DNA of 12,876 nucleotides from Candidatus Nanoarchaeia archaeon (lineage in GTDB: Archaea; Nanoarchaeota; Nanoarchaeia; SCGC-AAA011-G17; JAFCDX01): assembly GCA_028717785.1 (NCBI GenBank), contig JAQUND010000040.1, forward strand, positions 1-12,876, given 5' to 3'. Below, piece after piece: positions 1-5,697 of the stretch; position 1 is the first letter of the stretch, and each line of letters begins with the position of its first letter. A program made the position numbers and the translations under genes. Below the pieces are notes generated by a model, which had not been told where the DNA came from, did not search any database, and saw only the letters and a program-made list of their open reading frames with translations.

Positions 1-346
1 TGACTTTTCCAATTGCTTTTGCATCCCCCAGTTTGAAGTCCGAAATGACATCAAGTTTGTACTGGTCAGGGAAATCTTCTCCCCAAGCAACAACCCATTG
101 GTTTTCGCCGCTCTCCATGATCCTGCCTCTGGGTAAACCCCGATAATTGTCCTCGATGAGTTCTACAGCTTTGTCTCTGTATCTGCGGCGAAGCAAGTTG
201 ACAATAGTATCCCAGAGCATGAGATGCACGGCTTCATTTCCTTCATCGTCATGCTCGGAATAAATAGTGTAATTACCTGTCTTCGGGTCCGGGACAAGGT
301 AGAACACGCCAGTCTTGGGTTTTTCAAAAGCTTTTTTCTGTTCCAT
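1..346 (-). CDS. Unknown protein, C-terminus cut by window edge
   Basis: The frame is open for at least 115 codons from an ATG at 346 and runs off the left edge. I do not recognise a family. The visible part is soluble and acidic/aromatic: it starts MEQKKAFEKPKTGVFYLVPD, then has a helix-like segment rich in Leu and Arg (LWDTIVNLLRRR, residues about 44-55), then a Trp-containing stretch (QWVVAWGEDF). There is no signal peptide, membrane segment or cysteine cluster. Its ATG directly follows the TAA of the zinc-ribbon gene (TAA 349-347, ATG 346-344), so the two are probably co-transcribed and translationally coupled. The ribosome binding site is weak (AAGAAAG inside the upstream gene). Base composition is visibly less AT-rich than the rest of the window. 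Coding status is well supported; function is unknown. Confidence 0.75.
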   Translation of the reverse strand, partial: MEQKKAFEKPKTGVFYLVPDPKTGNYTIYSEHDDEGNEAVHLMLWDTIVNLLRRRYRDKAVELIEDNYRGLPRGRIMESGENQWVVAWGEDFPDQYKLDVISDFKLGDAKAIGKV

Positions 347-538
347 TTACGATTCTTTCTTAGGTAAGACCTTCAAGGTCGCAACAGCTTGTTGCAGATT
401 GGTAATGCACTTCTTGGCGATTTTGAGCAACTCTCCATCTCCACAAGAAGAGCAGAACAACATTCCGTTGATTTTTACCGTTGCATCTTTTTGGCAGAAG
501 CAGCAACAGCCTTGTTTGACTTTTTCAACGACAATCAT
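347..538 (-). CDS. Zinc-ribbon microprotein (63 aa)
   Basis: A 63-residue protein with two CxxC knuckles: C12-C15, within a run of cysteines at 11-15, and C29-C32 (FCSSC). They are 13 residues apart, the spacing of a small treble-clef or zinc-ribbon fold. A Lys-rich helical tail follows. The start at 538 is chosen because AAGGAG lies 7 bases upstream of that ATG. The frame stays open upstream to 634, with a TTG at 625 that has no ribosome binding site. That upstream stretch still reads like protein (for example IKLLNDIDIEVLSSFYKEI), so a longer form cannot be excluded. The gene heads a two-gene unit with the truncated unknown gene downstream. It may bind nucleic acid or protein, but this is only inferred from the fold. 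Confidence 0.75.
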   Translation of the reverse strand: MIVVEKVKQGCCCFCQKDATVKINGMLFCSSCGDGELLKIAKKCITNLQQAVATLKVLPKKES

Positions 539-722
539 AACGATCTCCTTATAAAACGAAGATAAAACCTCGATGTCTATATCGTTTAGAAGCTTAATTG
601 CTGCCGAATTATTTTCGACGACCAATGAAGATTGTTAAAAGAAGCAGAACGACTGTTACTCTTGTCATTTTTCTACTGCTTTTATAGAGTCATTGGATAT
701 TACCAACAAGAGAGGAGTTTTT
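539..722. promoter_or_regulatory. Divergent intergenic region, putative promoter for lipase
   Basis: This 184-base gap lies between the minus-strand zinc-ribbon gene and the plus-strand lipase and should hold divergent promoters. On the plus strand TTGTCA (662-667) and TATAGA (683-688) resemble sigma70 -35 and -10 boxes, but their 15-base spacing is shorter than ideal. The strong ribosome binding site GAGGAG at 712-717 precedes the lipase ATG. No RNA gene or clear terminator is seen. Confidence 0.3.
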
Positions 723-1475
723 ATGAATATTATTCCAGATGTTTGGCGGTACAGTGAGGCGGCTGATCACGGGCCAAAAGCTTTAGACAATTTTGAGTTT
801 CTAAAAGACAAAAAACTCACTAAAAACGATCACAAAGAATGTTTTTCTTATGTGAGCGAGGAAGAGAAACGTGTTGTATTTGTTTTTGCTGGTACTAAGG
901 GCAATCTGAAATCATGGGCAAAAGATTTCTTGGCTTTGCCTTTGAAAAAAGATAGTCTGATTAACACAAAAACAAATGAACCCGGTATTATTCATGCTGG
1001 CTTTTATGAACTGTGGTTAAAATCAAAACAAATGGTTGATGATACTCTTGTTAGAGCAGGTGACAAAGAAATAGTAGTTGGGGGAATGAGTCAAGGCGGG
1101 GCTCTGGCCGTATTGTGTGCAAGACATTTAGTCAAGAACAGAAATGTCAATAAATCAAATCTTACTCTAGTCACTTTTGGAGCTCCTGCACAAGGAATTG
1201 GAGAATATGCAACTCAAGTGAATGAATTGCTTAGCATGCATTATAGAGTTGTAGATGGTTATGATATTGTTCCTACAATGCCGCCAGCAGTGGCTGGGTT
1301 TGTACATTCAGGTAGTTTAATTTGGCTAAAAGCACCTTGGTGGCACAAACTATTCATATTTATGAAAGTCCGTGCTCATTTCTATTCTTCTTACACCAAG
1401 GGTTTATTGAAGAAATTTACTAAACTCGAGGACCAAACTGAATTGAAAATAGTATTAAAAAGGGTATCAATCTAA
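723..1475 (+). CDS. Lipase-like alpha/beta hydrolase (class 3 type)
   Basis: A 250-residue alpha/beta hydrolase of the fungal lipase/class 3 type. The fold's landmarks occur in order: oxyanion-side strand VVFVFAGTKG (51-60); IHAGFYELW (90-98), matching the conserved VHxGF segment; nucleophile elbow GGMSQGG with Ser123; strand VTFGAPAQG (150-158); acid VVDGYDIVPTMPP with Asp181; and a C-terminal His, most likely His219 (AHFYSSY), with His195 as alternative. It probably hydrolyses acyl esters such as triglyceride or phospholipid. No signal peptide or lid domain is evident, so it would act in the cytoplasm or be released at lysis. The start at 723 follows GAGGAG by 5 bases; a TTG at 693 lacks such a site. 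It stands alone on the plus strand, facing the minus-strand cluster that ends at 1500. The family call is firm; substrate and role are inferred. Confidence 0.85.
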   Translation: MNIIPDVWRYSEAADHGPKALDNFEFLKDKKLTKNDHKECFSYVSEEEKRVVFVFAGTKGNLKSWAKDFLALPLKKDSLINTKTNEPGIIHAGFYELWLKSKQMVDDTLVRAGDKEIVVGGMSQGGALAVLCARHLVKNRNVNKSNLTLVTFGAPAQGIGEYATQVNELLSMHYRVVDGYDIVPTMPPAVAGFVHSGSLIWLKAPWWHKLFIFMKVRAHFYSSYTKGLLKKFTKLEDQTELKIVLKRVSI

Positions 1476-1499
1476 TCAGTCTCGTAAGGCACGAGCACA

Positions 1500-1640
1500 T
1501 CAAGTTATTGGGGCTATAGGATCTGTAGTCCCATCTTTTTTGGGTTCTTCGGCCTCGTCTGCTCTACACAATTTAGTCTGTTTATCGAAAAGCTGACACC
1601 CGACTAAAATGCAATAGTAATAATTTTTGGGTTTTGTCAT
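1500..1640 (-). CDS. Small unknown protein (46 aa), coupled to upstream gene
   Basis: A 46-codon frame beginning MTKPKNYYYCILVGCQLFD and ending in a Pro/Asp/Lys-rich tail before TGA. It carries three cysteines (C10, C15, C25) and a Tyr-rich start. Its ATG shares one base with the TAA stop of the 130-residue gene (TAATG at 1642-1638), the arrangement used for translational re-initiation, which is the main reason to accept it. It faces the lipase tail to tail across 24 bases containing a weak 5-bp hairpin (CTCGT/ACGAG, 1481-1495). Function is unknown. The Cys spacing (C-x4-C-x9-C) does not make a standard zinc site by itself. Confidence 0.6.
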   Translation of the reverse strand: MTKPKNYYYCILVGCQLFDKQTKLCRADEAEEPKKDGTTDPIAPIT

Positions 1641-2032
1641 TACTCACCTGGCTTATCGATTACTCGAAGATGTGCTACTCGAGCATTGAAGATACAACAG
1701 AATGTGCTGTCTATGTAATTGTAAACAATTTTACCCATGTACCACTGTTCTTTATGATCTCCGAACTCATTGTCTATGATTTGTGCGATTTTAAGCTCTG
1801 CTTGATAGAGTTTGTTCGATTCGCTTTCGCTCACGCACACTTCAATTGCGGCCCCATTTTGGAAAAGTAAAGCAATATTCGGATTTAAGACAAGTAGTCT
1901 TTCACATTCTTTTTCAAGAGCCCCGGTAATAAGTTCAGTGAGTCCATCAGAATATTGGGTGAATCCACCAGTATACATCCAGGTGCCGTTTGGATTTTGG
2001 ATGATACATACTTTATATGTCATTTCGTCCAT
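1640..2032 (-). CDS. Unknown soluble protein (130 aa)
   Basis: A 130-residue soluble protein I do not recognise. It begins MDEMTYKVCIIQNPNGTWMY, a beta-hairpin-like opening. A predicted helix follows (DGLTELITGALEKECERLLVL, about 29-49), then alternating hydrophobic strands and a second helix (KLYQAELKIAQIIDNEF, about 74-90). It has neither a signal peptide nor a membrane segment. The ATG at 2032 has AAGGAG 7 bases upstream, so the start is secure. The stop overlaps the start of the 46-residue gene, and a possible 34-codon frame ends just upstream, its stop touching this gene's ribosome binding site. Alternating strand and helix suggest a small alpha/beta domain, but no function can be assigned. 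Confidence 0.75.
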   Translation of the reverse strand: MDEMTYKVCIIQNPNGTWMYTGGFTQYSDGLTELITGALEKECERLLVLNPNIALLFQNGAAIEVCVSESESNKLYQAELKIAQIIDNEFGDHKEQWYMGKIVYNYIDSTFCCIFNARVAHLRVIDKPGE

Positions 2033-2043
2033 GTCACGCTCCT

Positions 2044-2148
2044 TTATTCGAGTTTACGTACCCATGAATTTTCAAAACTCGTATCAGCTCCGAAAACCTC
2101 TGTTATCTTGTCTCTGACAGTGTGAACAGCTTTGCAGCCTTCTGTCAT
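2044..2148 (-). CDS. Possible 34-aa peptide or gene remnant
   Basis: A short frame from ATG at 2148 to TAA at 2044-2046 encodes 34 residues with protein-like composition (CKAVHTVRDKITEVFGADTS in the middle). Its TAA merges with the AAAGGAG of the next gene, as expected of a coupled pair. Against it, no ribosome binding site precedes the ATG. The frame also reads sensibly for about 12 codons upstream of the ATG (down to a TAA) without any start. It may be a genuine microprotein or the 3' end of a decayed larger gene. The rest of this gap (2149-2230) shows no other convincing frame. Confidence 0.3.
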   Translation of the reverse strand: MTEGCKAVHTVRDKITEVFGADTSFENSWVRKLE

Positions 2149-2230
2149 ATGTGGGTCATAAGTTTTCGTACGAGATAACGGTTACAATCACGGTGAAAAC
2201 TGATGTTGATACTACATTTTTCTCTCCGTT

Positions 2231-2710
2231 CTATTTGGATCGAGTTTTCTTGGGAAACAGAGATGTTTTTCTTGGGACAGGGCTCTTTTTGAGAACAGCA
2301 AGAACTCGCTGGTAGCTCAAACCGACTACTTTGCGTTTGCTTTTGTATTTTGTCCATCCGCAAAAAGCACATTTCAACCCATAAGACTGCTCAACAAGAC
2401 ATGATTCGTTACAAGAAGGACATTTGAGTTTTTGTTTCTTCGCTTTAATGGGAGCATAATTTTGACAAGTGTGCTCAACTGCTTTTAAGAATTCATAAAT
2501 TGCATAGGCATGTTGTTTTTTGCGGGGGCAATGTAAGTGCTTATCGTAACAGAACACGAATTTGTTTCTGATCCATAGACCGTGTTTCGTTTTAGTACGA
2601 CCAAACTTGATATCTTTTACGGGTATTTCAACTTTTGTTATATTAACAATTACAAAACTGACAGCTAGTCTTACTGGCAGACTGTTTAAATTGACATAAT
2701 AATCTTTCAT
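2231..2710 (-). CDS. Zinc-ribbon protein with basic tail (159 aa)
   Basis: A 159-residue protein with a hydrophobic, beta-rich N-terminal part (LPVRLAVSFVIVNITKVEI, about 11-29), then a Cys/His-containing middle (FCYDKHLHCPRKK, 53-65). A clear zinc ribbon follows: CPSC at 97-100 and CAFCG at 114-118. The last 35 residues are strongly basic (KYKSKRK and a Lys/Arg/Pro end), so nucleic acid binding is plausible. AAGGA lies 6 bases before the ATG and overlaps the stop region of the preceding 67-residue gene, so the two are probably co-translated. The ribbon resembles those of phage and archaeal transcription or recombination accessory proteins, but the family is not identifiable by eye. Confidence 0.75.
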   Translation of the reverse strand: MKDYYVNLNSLPVRLAVSFVIVNITKVEIPVKDIKFGRTKTKHGLWIRNKFVFCYDKHLHCPRKKQHAYAIYEFLKAVEHTCQNYAPIKAKKQKLKCPSCNESCLVEQSYGLKCAFCGWTKYKSKRKVVGLSYQRVLAVLKKSPVPRKTSLFPKKTRSK

Positions 2711-2719
2711 GATCTTCCT

Positions 2720-2923
2720 TTAATAAAGTGTTGCTATCTTTTCTTTATCACGAAAATTATTGGTTTCGTAATAACCAGCAGTTAAAGACGATCTTGCTTC
2801 ATTAAAGGCTATAATCTCTCGAGCTGATTTTTTGACGGTACCTTCGTGCTTGTCCACTGTACAAAAATCATGATCAAGCAGATCTTGGTCTTGAATCATT
2901 CTTATTAAGTCTCTGCCCTTCAT
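2720..2923 (-). CDS. 67-aa unknown protein, paralogue A
   Basis: A 67-residue protein starting MKGRDLIRMIQDQDLLDHDF. It aligns without gaps to the protein at 3121-3324, with 47 of 67 residues identical, so the two arose by duplication. Conserved blocks are the N-terminal helix (MKGRDLI-MI), LLDHDFCTVD-HEG, KKSAREII-FN-AR and GYYET-NF. The shared Cys21 is the only cysteine. The ATG at 2923 has a modest AAGAAG site. The first 50 bases overlap the end of the membrane-protein gene in another frame. It is soluble and acidic/basic mixed; function is unknown. Short phage proteins with a similar DLIxxI opening are common and mostly uncharacterised. Confidence 0.8.
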   Translation of the reverse strand: MKGRDLIRMIQDQDLLDHDFCTVDKHEGTVKKSAREIIAFNEARSSLTAGYYETNNFRDKEKIATLY

Positions 2924-3107
2924 AATACTTCTTTCTACGACTGAAAAAGCCAAGAAAAAGAAATCCACATGCAATTATTGAGTGCAAAATTCCTGTAATA
3001 AACGTGTTGAAAGAAGTGACTTTAACAAGGTCGGTATGCAATAACAAGCTTTCAGTATAACACTGTAAAGCCATGCCGGAAAACAACACGAAGACAATAT
3101 TAAACAA
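2874..3107 (-). CDS. Small membrane protein between the two paralogues
   Basis: A 77-residue protein with two hydrophobic segments: FNIVFVLFSGMALQCY (2-17) and TFITGILHSIIACGFLFLGF (35-54). A very basic, polar tail follows (SRRKKYYEGQRLNKNDSRPR). A cytoplasmic tail is predicted by the positive-inside rule. The start is uncertain. TTG at 3107 has AAGGA 10 bases upstream that touches the TAA of paralogue B; the first ATG, at 3074, has no site and would remove the first membrane segment. The last 16 codons overlap paralogue A out of frame, so the basic tail is encoded by the same DNA as A's N-terminus. It could be a holin-like or anchoring protein, but nothing shows this directly. Confidence 0.6.
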   Translation of the reverse strand: MFNIVFVLFSGMALQCYTESLLLHTDLVKVTSFNTFITGILHSIIACGFLFLGFFSRRKKYYEGQRLNKNDSRPRSA

Positions 3108-3120
3108 CCTATCTTTTTCC

Positions 3121-3324
3121 TTAGTTAAAAATTGCTATTTTTTCATCGCTGTTAAAATTATCAGTTTCGTAATAACCACCAGCAGAGGACAATCTTGCAT
3201 CGTTAAAGACTATAATCTCCCGAGCTGATTTTTTGATAGCACCTTCATGTCTGTCCACCGTACAAAAATCATGGTCGAGTAGATTTTGTTCCCGAATCAT
3301 TTTTATTAAGTCTCTGCCCTTCAT
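3121..3324 (-). CDS. 67-aa unknown protein, paralogue B
   Basis: This is the second member of the duplicated pair, beginning MKGRDLIKMIREQNLLDHDF. Substitutions relative to paralogue A are mostly conservative in the first 45 residues (K/R, D/E, I/V). They concentrate in the linker at 45-49 and the C-terminal tail (58-67), which fits purifying selection on a functional core. AGGAAG precedes the ATG at 3324 with normal spacing. It is the first gene of the minus-strand run 3324-1500, directly downstream of the AT-rich intergenic region. Function is unknown; divergence in the tail could mean two partners or two timings. Confidence 0.8.
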   Translation of the reverse strand: MKGRDLIKMIREQNLLDHDFCTVDRHEGAIKKSAREIIVFNDARLSSAGGYYETDNFNSDEKIAIFN

Positions 3325-3396
3325 AGTTTCTTCCTATTCTATTTCCTTGTCAATATTTTATAAAAACAATATCGATTATCTTCAGAAAGGTTGCCA
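3325..3396. promoter_or_regulatory. Divergent promoter region
   Basis: A 72-base, very AT-rich gap between two divergent genes. It holds the ribosome binding sites of both: AGGAAG on the minus strand and AGAAAGG on the plus strand. TTGTCA at 3347-3352 and the TATAAAA-containing core (about 3357-3365) are plausible promoter elements, but spacing is not diagnostic for either strand. No operator with clear dyad symmetry is seen. Confidence 0.3.
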
Positions 3397-3600
3397 ATGA
3401 CAAAAGAACAATGGCAAAGTTTAAAAGTCGGTGATTTTATCTACTCAAAAACTGGAAGTAAACGAGAAATCGTAAAAATCTCCCAAAAAAATGGATTAAC
3501 TGATTGTGTTTCTTTAAAAATTTTGCGTCATTCAAAGTACAACGATAAACTAACCGTTTATTGCGCAAACGATCGTAAACACTGGCAGCTTAAATTGTAA
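3397..3600 (+). CDS. 67-aa unknown, SH3-like beta protein
   Basis: A 67-residue protein. After a short helix (TKEQWQSLK) comes LKVGDFIYSKTGSKREIVKI (10-29), a pattern seen in small SH3-like or KOW-like beta barrels (KVGD, turn, then a hydrophobic strand). More short strands and a Lys/His-rich end follow. The ATG at 3397 has AAAGG 6 bases upstream; a TTG at 3391 is in the same frame but too close to that site. It overlaps the convergent 98-residue gene by 11 bases at the 3' end. Nucleic acid or ribosome binding is possible from the fold pattern only. Function is unknown. Confidence 0.65.
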   Translation: MTKEQWQSLKVGDFIYSKTGSKREIVKISQKNGLTDCVSLKILRHSKYNDKLTVYCANDRKHWQLKL

Positions 3601-3886
3601 CCCAAACAGTAGTAGACAGTTTTTCAACATTGATTGGTACGTAATTTTTTGACTCAATACGAAATTTTTCGGGTACATCGAAGCTAAACATTTTGTATTT
3701 TTTATCTCCTGCTAAAATAGCAGCTTCTTTATCAAGGATATTTATCTTTGTTTTCAAGAAAGCCAAATAGGTATACAGACCTGTAAATACATTATTTTTG
3801 ACACAGACAAAACCGGCTTCGAGAAGCAATTGAACGGTCAAAATACGGTTATGCTCTTCCGATTTCACTAAAGTACTATGGTACAT
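3590..3886 (-). CDS. Unknown soluble protein (98 aa)
   Basis: A 98-residue protein with a helical first half (EEHNRILTVQLLLEAGFVCV, 10-29) and a strand-rich second half ending STTVWVTI. No signal peptide or metal site is seen. The start at 3886 is supported by AAAGGAG with about 7-base spacing. Its 3' end overlaps the plus-strand 67-residue gene by 11 bases with no terminator between, so opposing transcripts would be complementary there. It stands alone as a single-gene unit opposite the secreted-protein cluster. The helix-loop-strand order is compatible with a small winged-helix-like or alpha/beta domain, but I cannot name it. Confidence 0.7.
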   Translation of the reverse strand: MYHSTLVKSEEHNRILTVQLLLEAGFVCVKNNVFTGLYTYLAFLKTKINILDKEAAILAGDKKYKMFSFDVPEKFRIESKNYVPINVEKLSTTVWVTI

Positions 3887-4035
3887 AGTATTCTCCTTTT
3901 TAGATAATATCGAATGATATCTACAACATCTGCCAATAACATTGAAATAGCTAATAAGTCATAATAAGTGATTTTTTATTTTATTATATTAGAAAAGTAT
4001 AAAAATTCATTTTCAACATTTTAGAAAGGCTGTTT
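3887..4035. promoter_or_regulatory. Divergent regulatory region with tandem decamers
   Basis: A 149-base AT-rich gap separates the minus-strand 98-residue gene from the plus-strand secreted-protein operon. It contains a tandem pair of near-identical decamers, TAATAAGTCA (3952-3961) and TAATAAGTGA (3962-3971). It also has an imperfect palindrome at 3902-3922 (AGATA/TATCT ends) and AT-rich candidate -10 boxes (TATATT about 3985, TATAAA about 3998). This is the likely control point for the operon at 4036; the binding protein is unknown. Confidence 0.35.
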
Positions 4036-4596
4036 ATGCTTAAACGTTTTTTGCTTTTGCTCTTTGTTTTTTCGTTTTCTAGTTCTAGCACTCCGTTATT
4101 GTACACATTTGAAGGGAACTTATTAGGTTCTTCAGTGATATACAATATCGCTATGGATTTCGAAGCAAATGGAATTGAAAATGGTTCAATATTGTATGAC
4201 TATGTAGACCCTTTTGTTTTAGATGATTATGGTAGCGCTCAACTACAAATGACAAGTAAGACTTACTATGACAATCTCATAGTATTTACAACAGCATATT
4301 GCAATCATTATGAAGGCTGGTTTTACAGTGAAACACTTTTCGATAATTACATTTCGTTTTCAGGTTCTATTGCAGAAATTTCGAGAACCTTAGAATTCAA
4401 AAACTACCAACCTGCTTTTAAAATAGGCGACATTTTCAAGATAAATGAAAGTTACAATTCTGCATCAATAAATGGAAATGTTACACTGGCATCTATAAAA
4501 TCTTTTAATGAGCCTCCTGCATCAGTTCCTGAACCAACAATGCTTTCTCTTTTGAGTGTTGGCTTGCTTGGGATCGGACTAAGTCGCAAAAAATGA
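4036..4596 (+). CDS. PEP-CTERM domain exported protein
   Basis: A 186-residue secreted protein. It has a Sec signal peptide (MLKRFLLLLFVFSFSSSS, cleavage near 18-20) and an Asn/Tyr/Ser-rich beta-type ectodomain (about 20-160). The C-terminus has three parts: VPEP (164-167), a hydrophobic helix (about 169-182) and the basic end SRKK. This tripartite tail is the PEP-CTERM signal. In bacteria with an exosortase (EpsH/XrtA family) it is recognised at the PEP motif and cleaved, giving a surface or extracellular-matrix protein. AGAAAGG lies 6 bases before the ATG. The stop overlaps the next gene (ATGA), so the two are coupled. No exosortase is in the window, so processing would depend on the host. 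The sorting-signal call is strong; the ectodomain is not recognised. Confidence 0.85.
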   Translation: MLKRFLLLLFVFSFSSSSTPLLYTFEGNLLGSSVIYNIAMDFEANGIENGSILYDYVDPFVLDDYGSAQLQMTSKTYYDNLIVFTTAYCNHYEGWFYSETLFDNYISFSGSIAEISRTLEFKNYQPAFKIGDIFKINESYNSASINGNVTLASIKSFNEPPASVPEPTMLSLLSVGLLGIGLSRKK

Positions 4597-5621
4597 GGTT
4601 TTTTTCGCTACTTTTTTTACTTGCCACACTTGCTTACCCGAATTTAAACCAAGGGAGTGCTTTCAAAGCATTCTTCTGGTTTTCCTATGCAAATGATAGC
4701 GTAAAAAATGGTTGTTATGGTTATGTTCAAGTCGATTCGGTAAAAGACACAGAAACCGAAGAACAATGTTATGCTACTTTCTGGTTGACATACAACTGGT
4801 TTTTCTTAAAATTTAATGGTGCTTATATGCCTGTAAAAATGACATTCAATAAGACAAGACCCAAAAAAATAACAAGGAGCCCAAATCATTTTATCAATAT
4901 CCAATGGTTCTCACGTTTTGAAACGAATGACACAATAAACCATTCTGCTATAAATTTTTCATTCCCTATTTTATCTAGACCCTCTCAGTATGGTAGATAT
5001 GACTATTTTACTGTTGATGTAGATTCTCTTTTGGATTTAGAATTTTATGGTGCAGGCGACAGTATCATGGTTGGTACCTTTGTACATAAAAAACCCAGTG
5101 GTTCTGGTATCACAAATATTTTAGGAAGAAATACATTTGTTGTTGAGTTGACAGATTCAAATCCTTTGAGAATAAAAAGCGTCAGATGCCAAAGCGCTCA
5201 TGACTCACTTCTGGATCTTTATCTTAAATTTCCATTGGATTCATTGAAGAAAAATGTTGAATGGTATGGTGTAGATATTCTAGATACTATATCAAAAATC
5301 CCAAGAATTAAAATTTATGCTCTCAATTTAAGCGGTAAAGAGCCACATATAGTCGGAACACAATCTGATATTACTTGGAAGTTAGATAATAAGCCAGGTA
5401 TTGATAGTTGTCTTGTTACTGTTTCTTTTGATAGATTGACTTGGGAATCTATTGGAAAAACTCTAGTTGATACACTTATTCCATGGAATATAAATTACAG
5501 ATCTACTCCTGCAACAATTTTGCAAGTTGTTGCATGTGGAAAAAATGGAGAGAGAATCTCGACTACAAGAACTGATATGAATTTTTCAAAAGCAGTTCTC
5601 CGTTCATTGCAACTTCGTTAA
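4593..5621 (+). CDS. Large secreted protein with C-terminal Ig/FN3-like domain
   Basis: A 342-residue exported protein with an N-terminal signal peptide (MRFFSLLFLLATLAYP, cleavage roughly 20-23). A beta-rich body full of Tyr, Trp, Asp and Ser follows. Near the C-terminus, DITWKLDNKPGIDSCLVTVS (about 258-277) precedes FDRLTWESIG and a PWNINY turn. This pattern (strand, D-x-PGIDSC, strand, xxTWxxI) resembles Ig/FN3-like repeats of bacterial surface and carbohydrate-associated proteins. The ATG at 4593 overlaps the TGA of the PEP-CTERM gene, so the two secreted proteins are likely made together and may interact. It has no sorting signal, no membrane anchor and no visible catalytic motif. I do not recognise the N-terminal 240 residues. 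Confidence 0.75.
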   Translation: MRFFSLLFLLATLAYPNLNQGSAFKAFFWFSYANDSVKNGCYGYVQVDSVKDTETEEQCYATFWLTYNWFFLKFNGAYMPVKMTFNKTRPKKITRSPNHFINIQWFSRFETNDTINHSAINFSFPILSRPSQYGRYDYFTVDVDSLLDLEFYGAGDSIMVGTFVHKKPSGSGITNILGRNTFVVELTDSNPLRIKSVRCQSAHDSLLDLYLKFPLDSLKKNVEWYGVDILDTISKIPRIKIYALNLSGKEPHIVGTQSDITWKLDNKPGIDSCLVTVSFDRLTWESIGKTLVDTLIPWNINYRSTPATILQVVACGKNGERISTTRTDMNFSKAVLRSLQLR

Positions 5622-5697
5622 AATTCCTGTAAAACATTCTCATGTTAATGTATATTTCTATTATGTTCTTGTTTTGTCTACTCACAAAGGAGGGCAC

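Noticed and set aside
1476..1499. Terminator between lipase and minus-strand cluster
   Set aside because: Only a 5-bp stem (CTCGT/ACGAG) with no T run on either strand.
1634..2117. Two plus-strand frames opposite the 130-residue gene
   Set aside because: They are antisense to a well-supported gene with a strong ribosome binding site and lack sites of their own.
2145..2372. 75-codon minus-strand reading frame
   Set aside because: It mostly overlaps the 159-residue zinc-ribbon gene in another frame, is Ser/Gln/Lys-rich as expected of a shadow frame, and has no ribosome binding site.
2720..3324. Toxin-antitoxin module formed by the paralogues and membrane protein
   Set aside because: The two soluble proteins are paralogues of each other, the membrane protein overlaps one out of frame, and no known toxin or antitoxin motif is visible.
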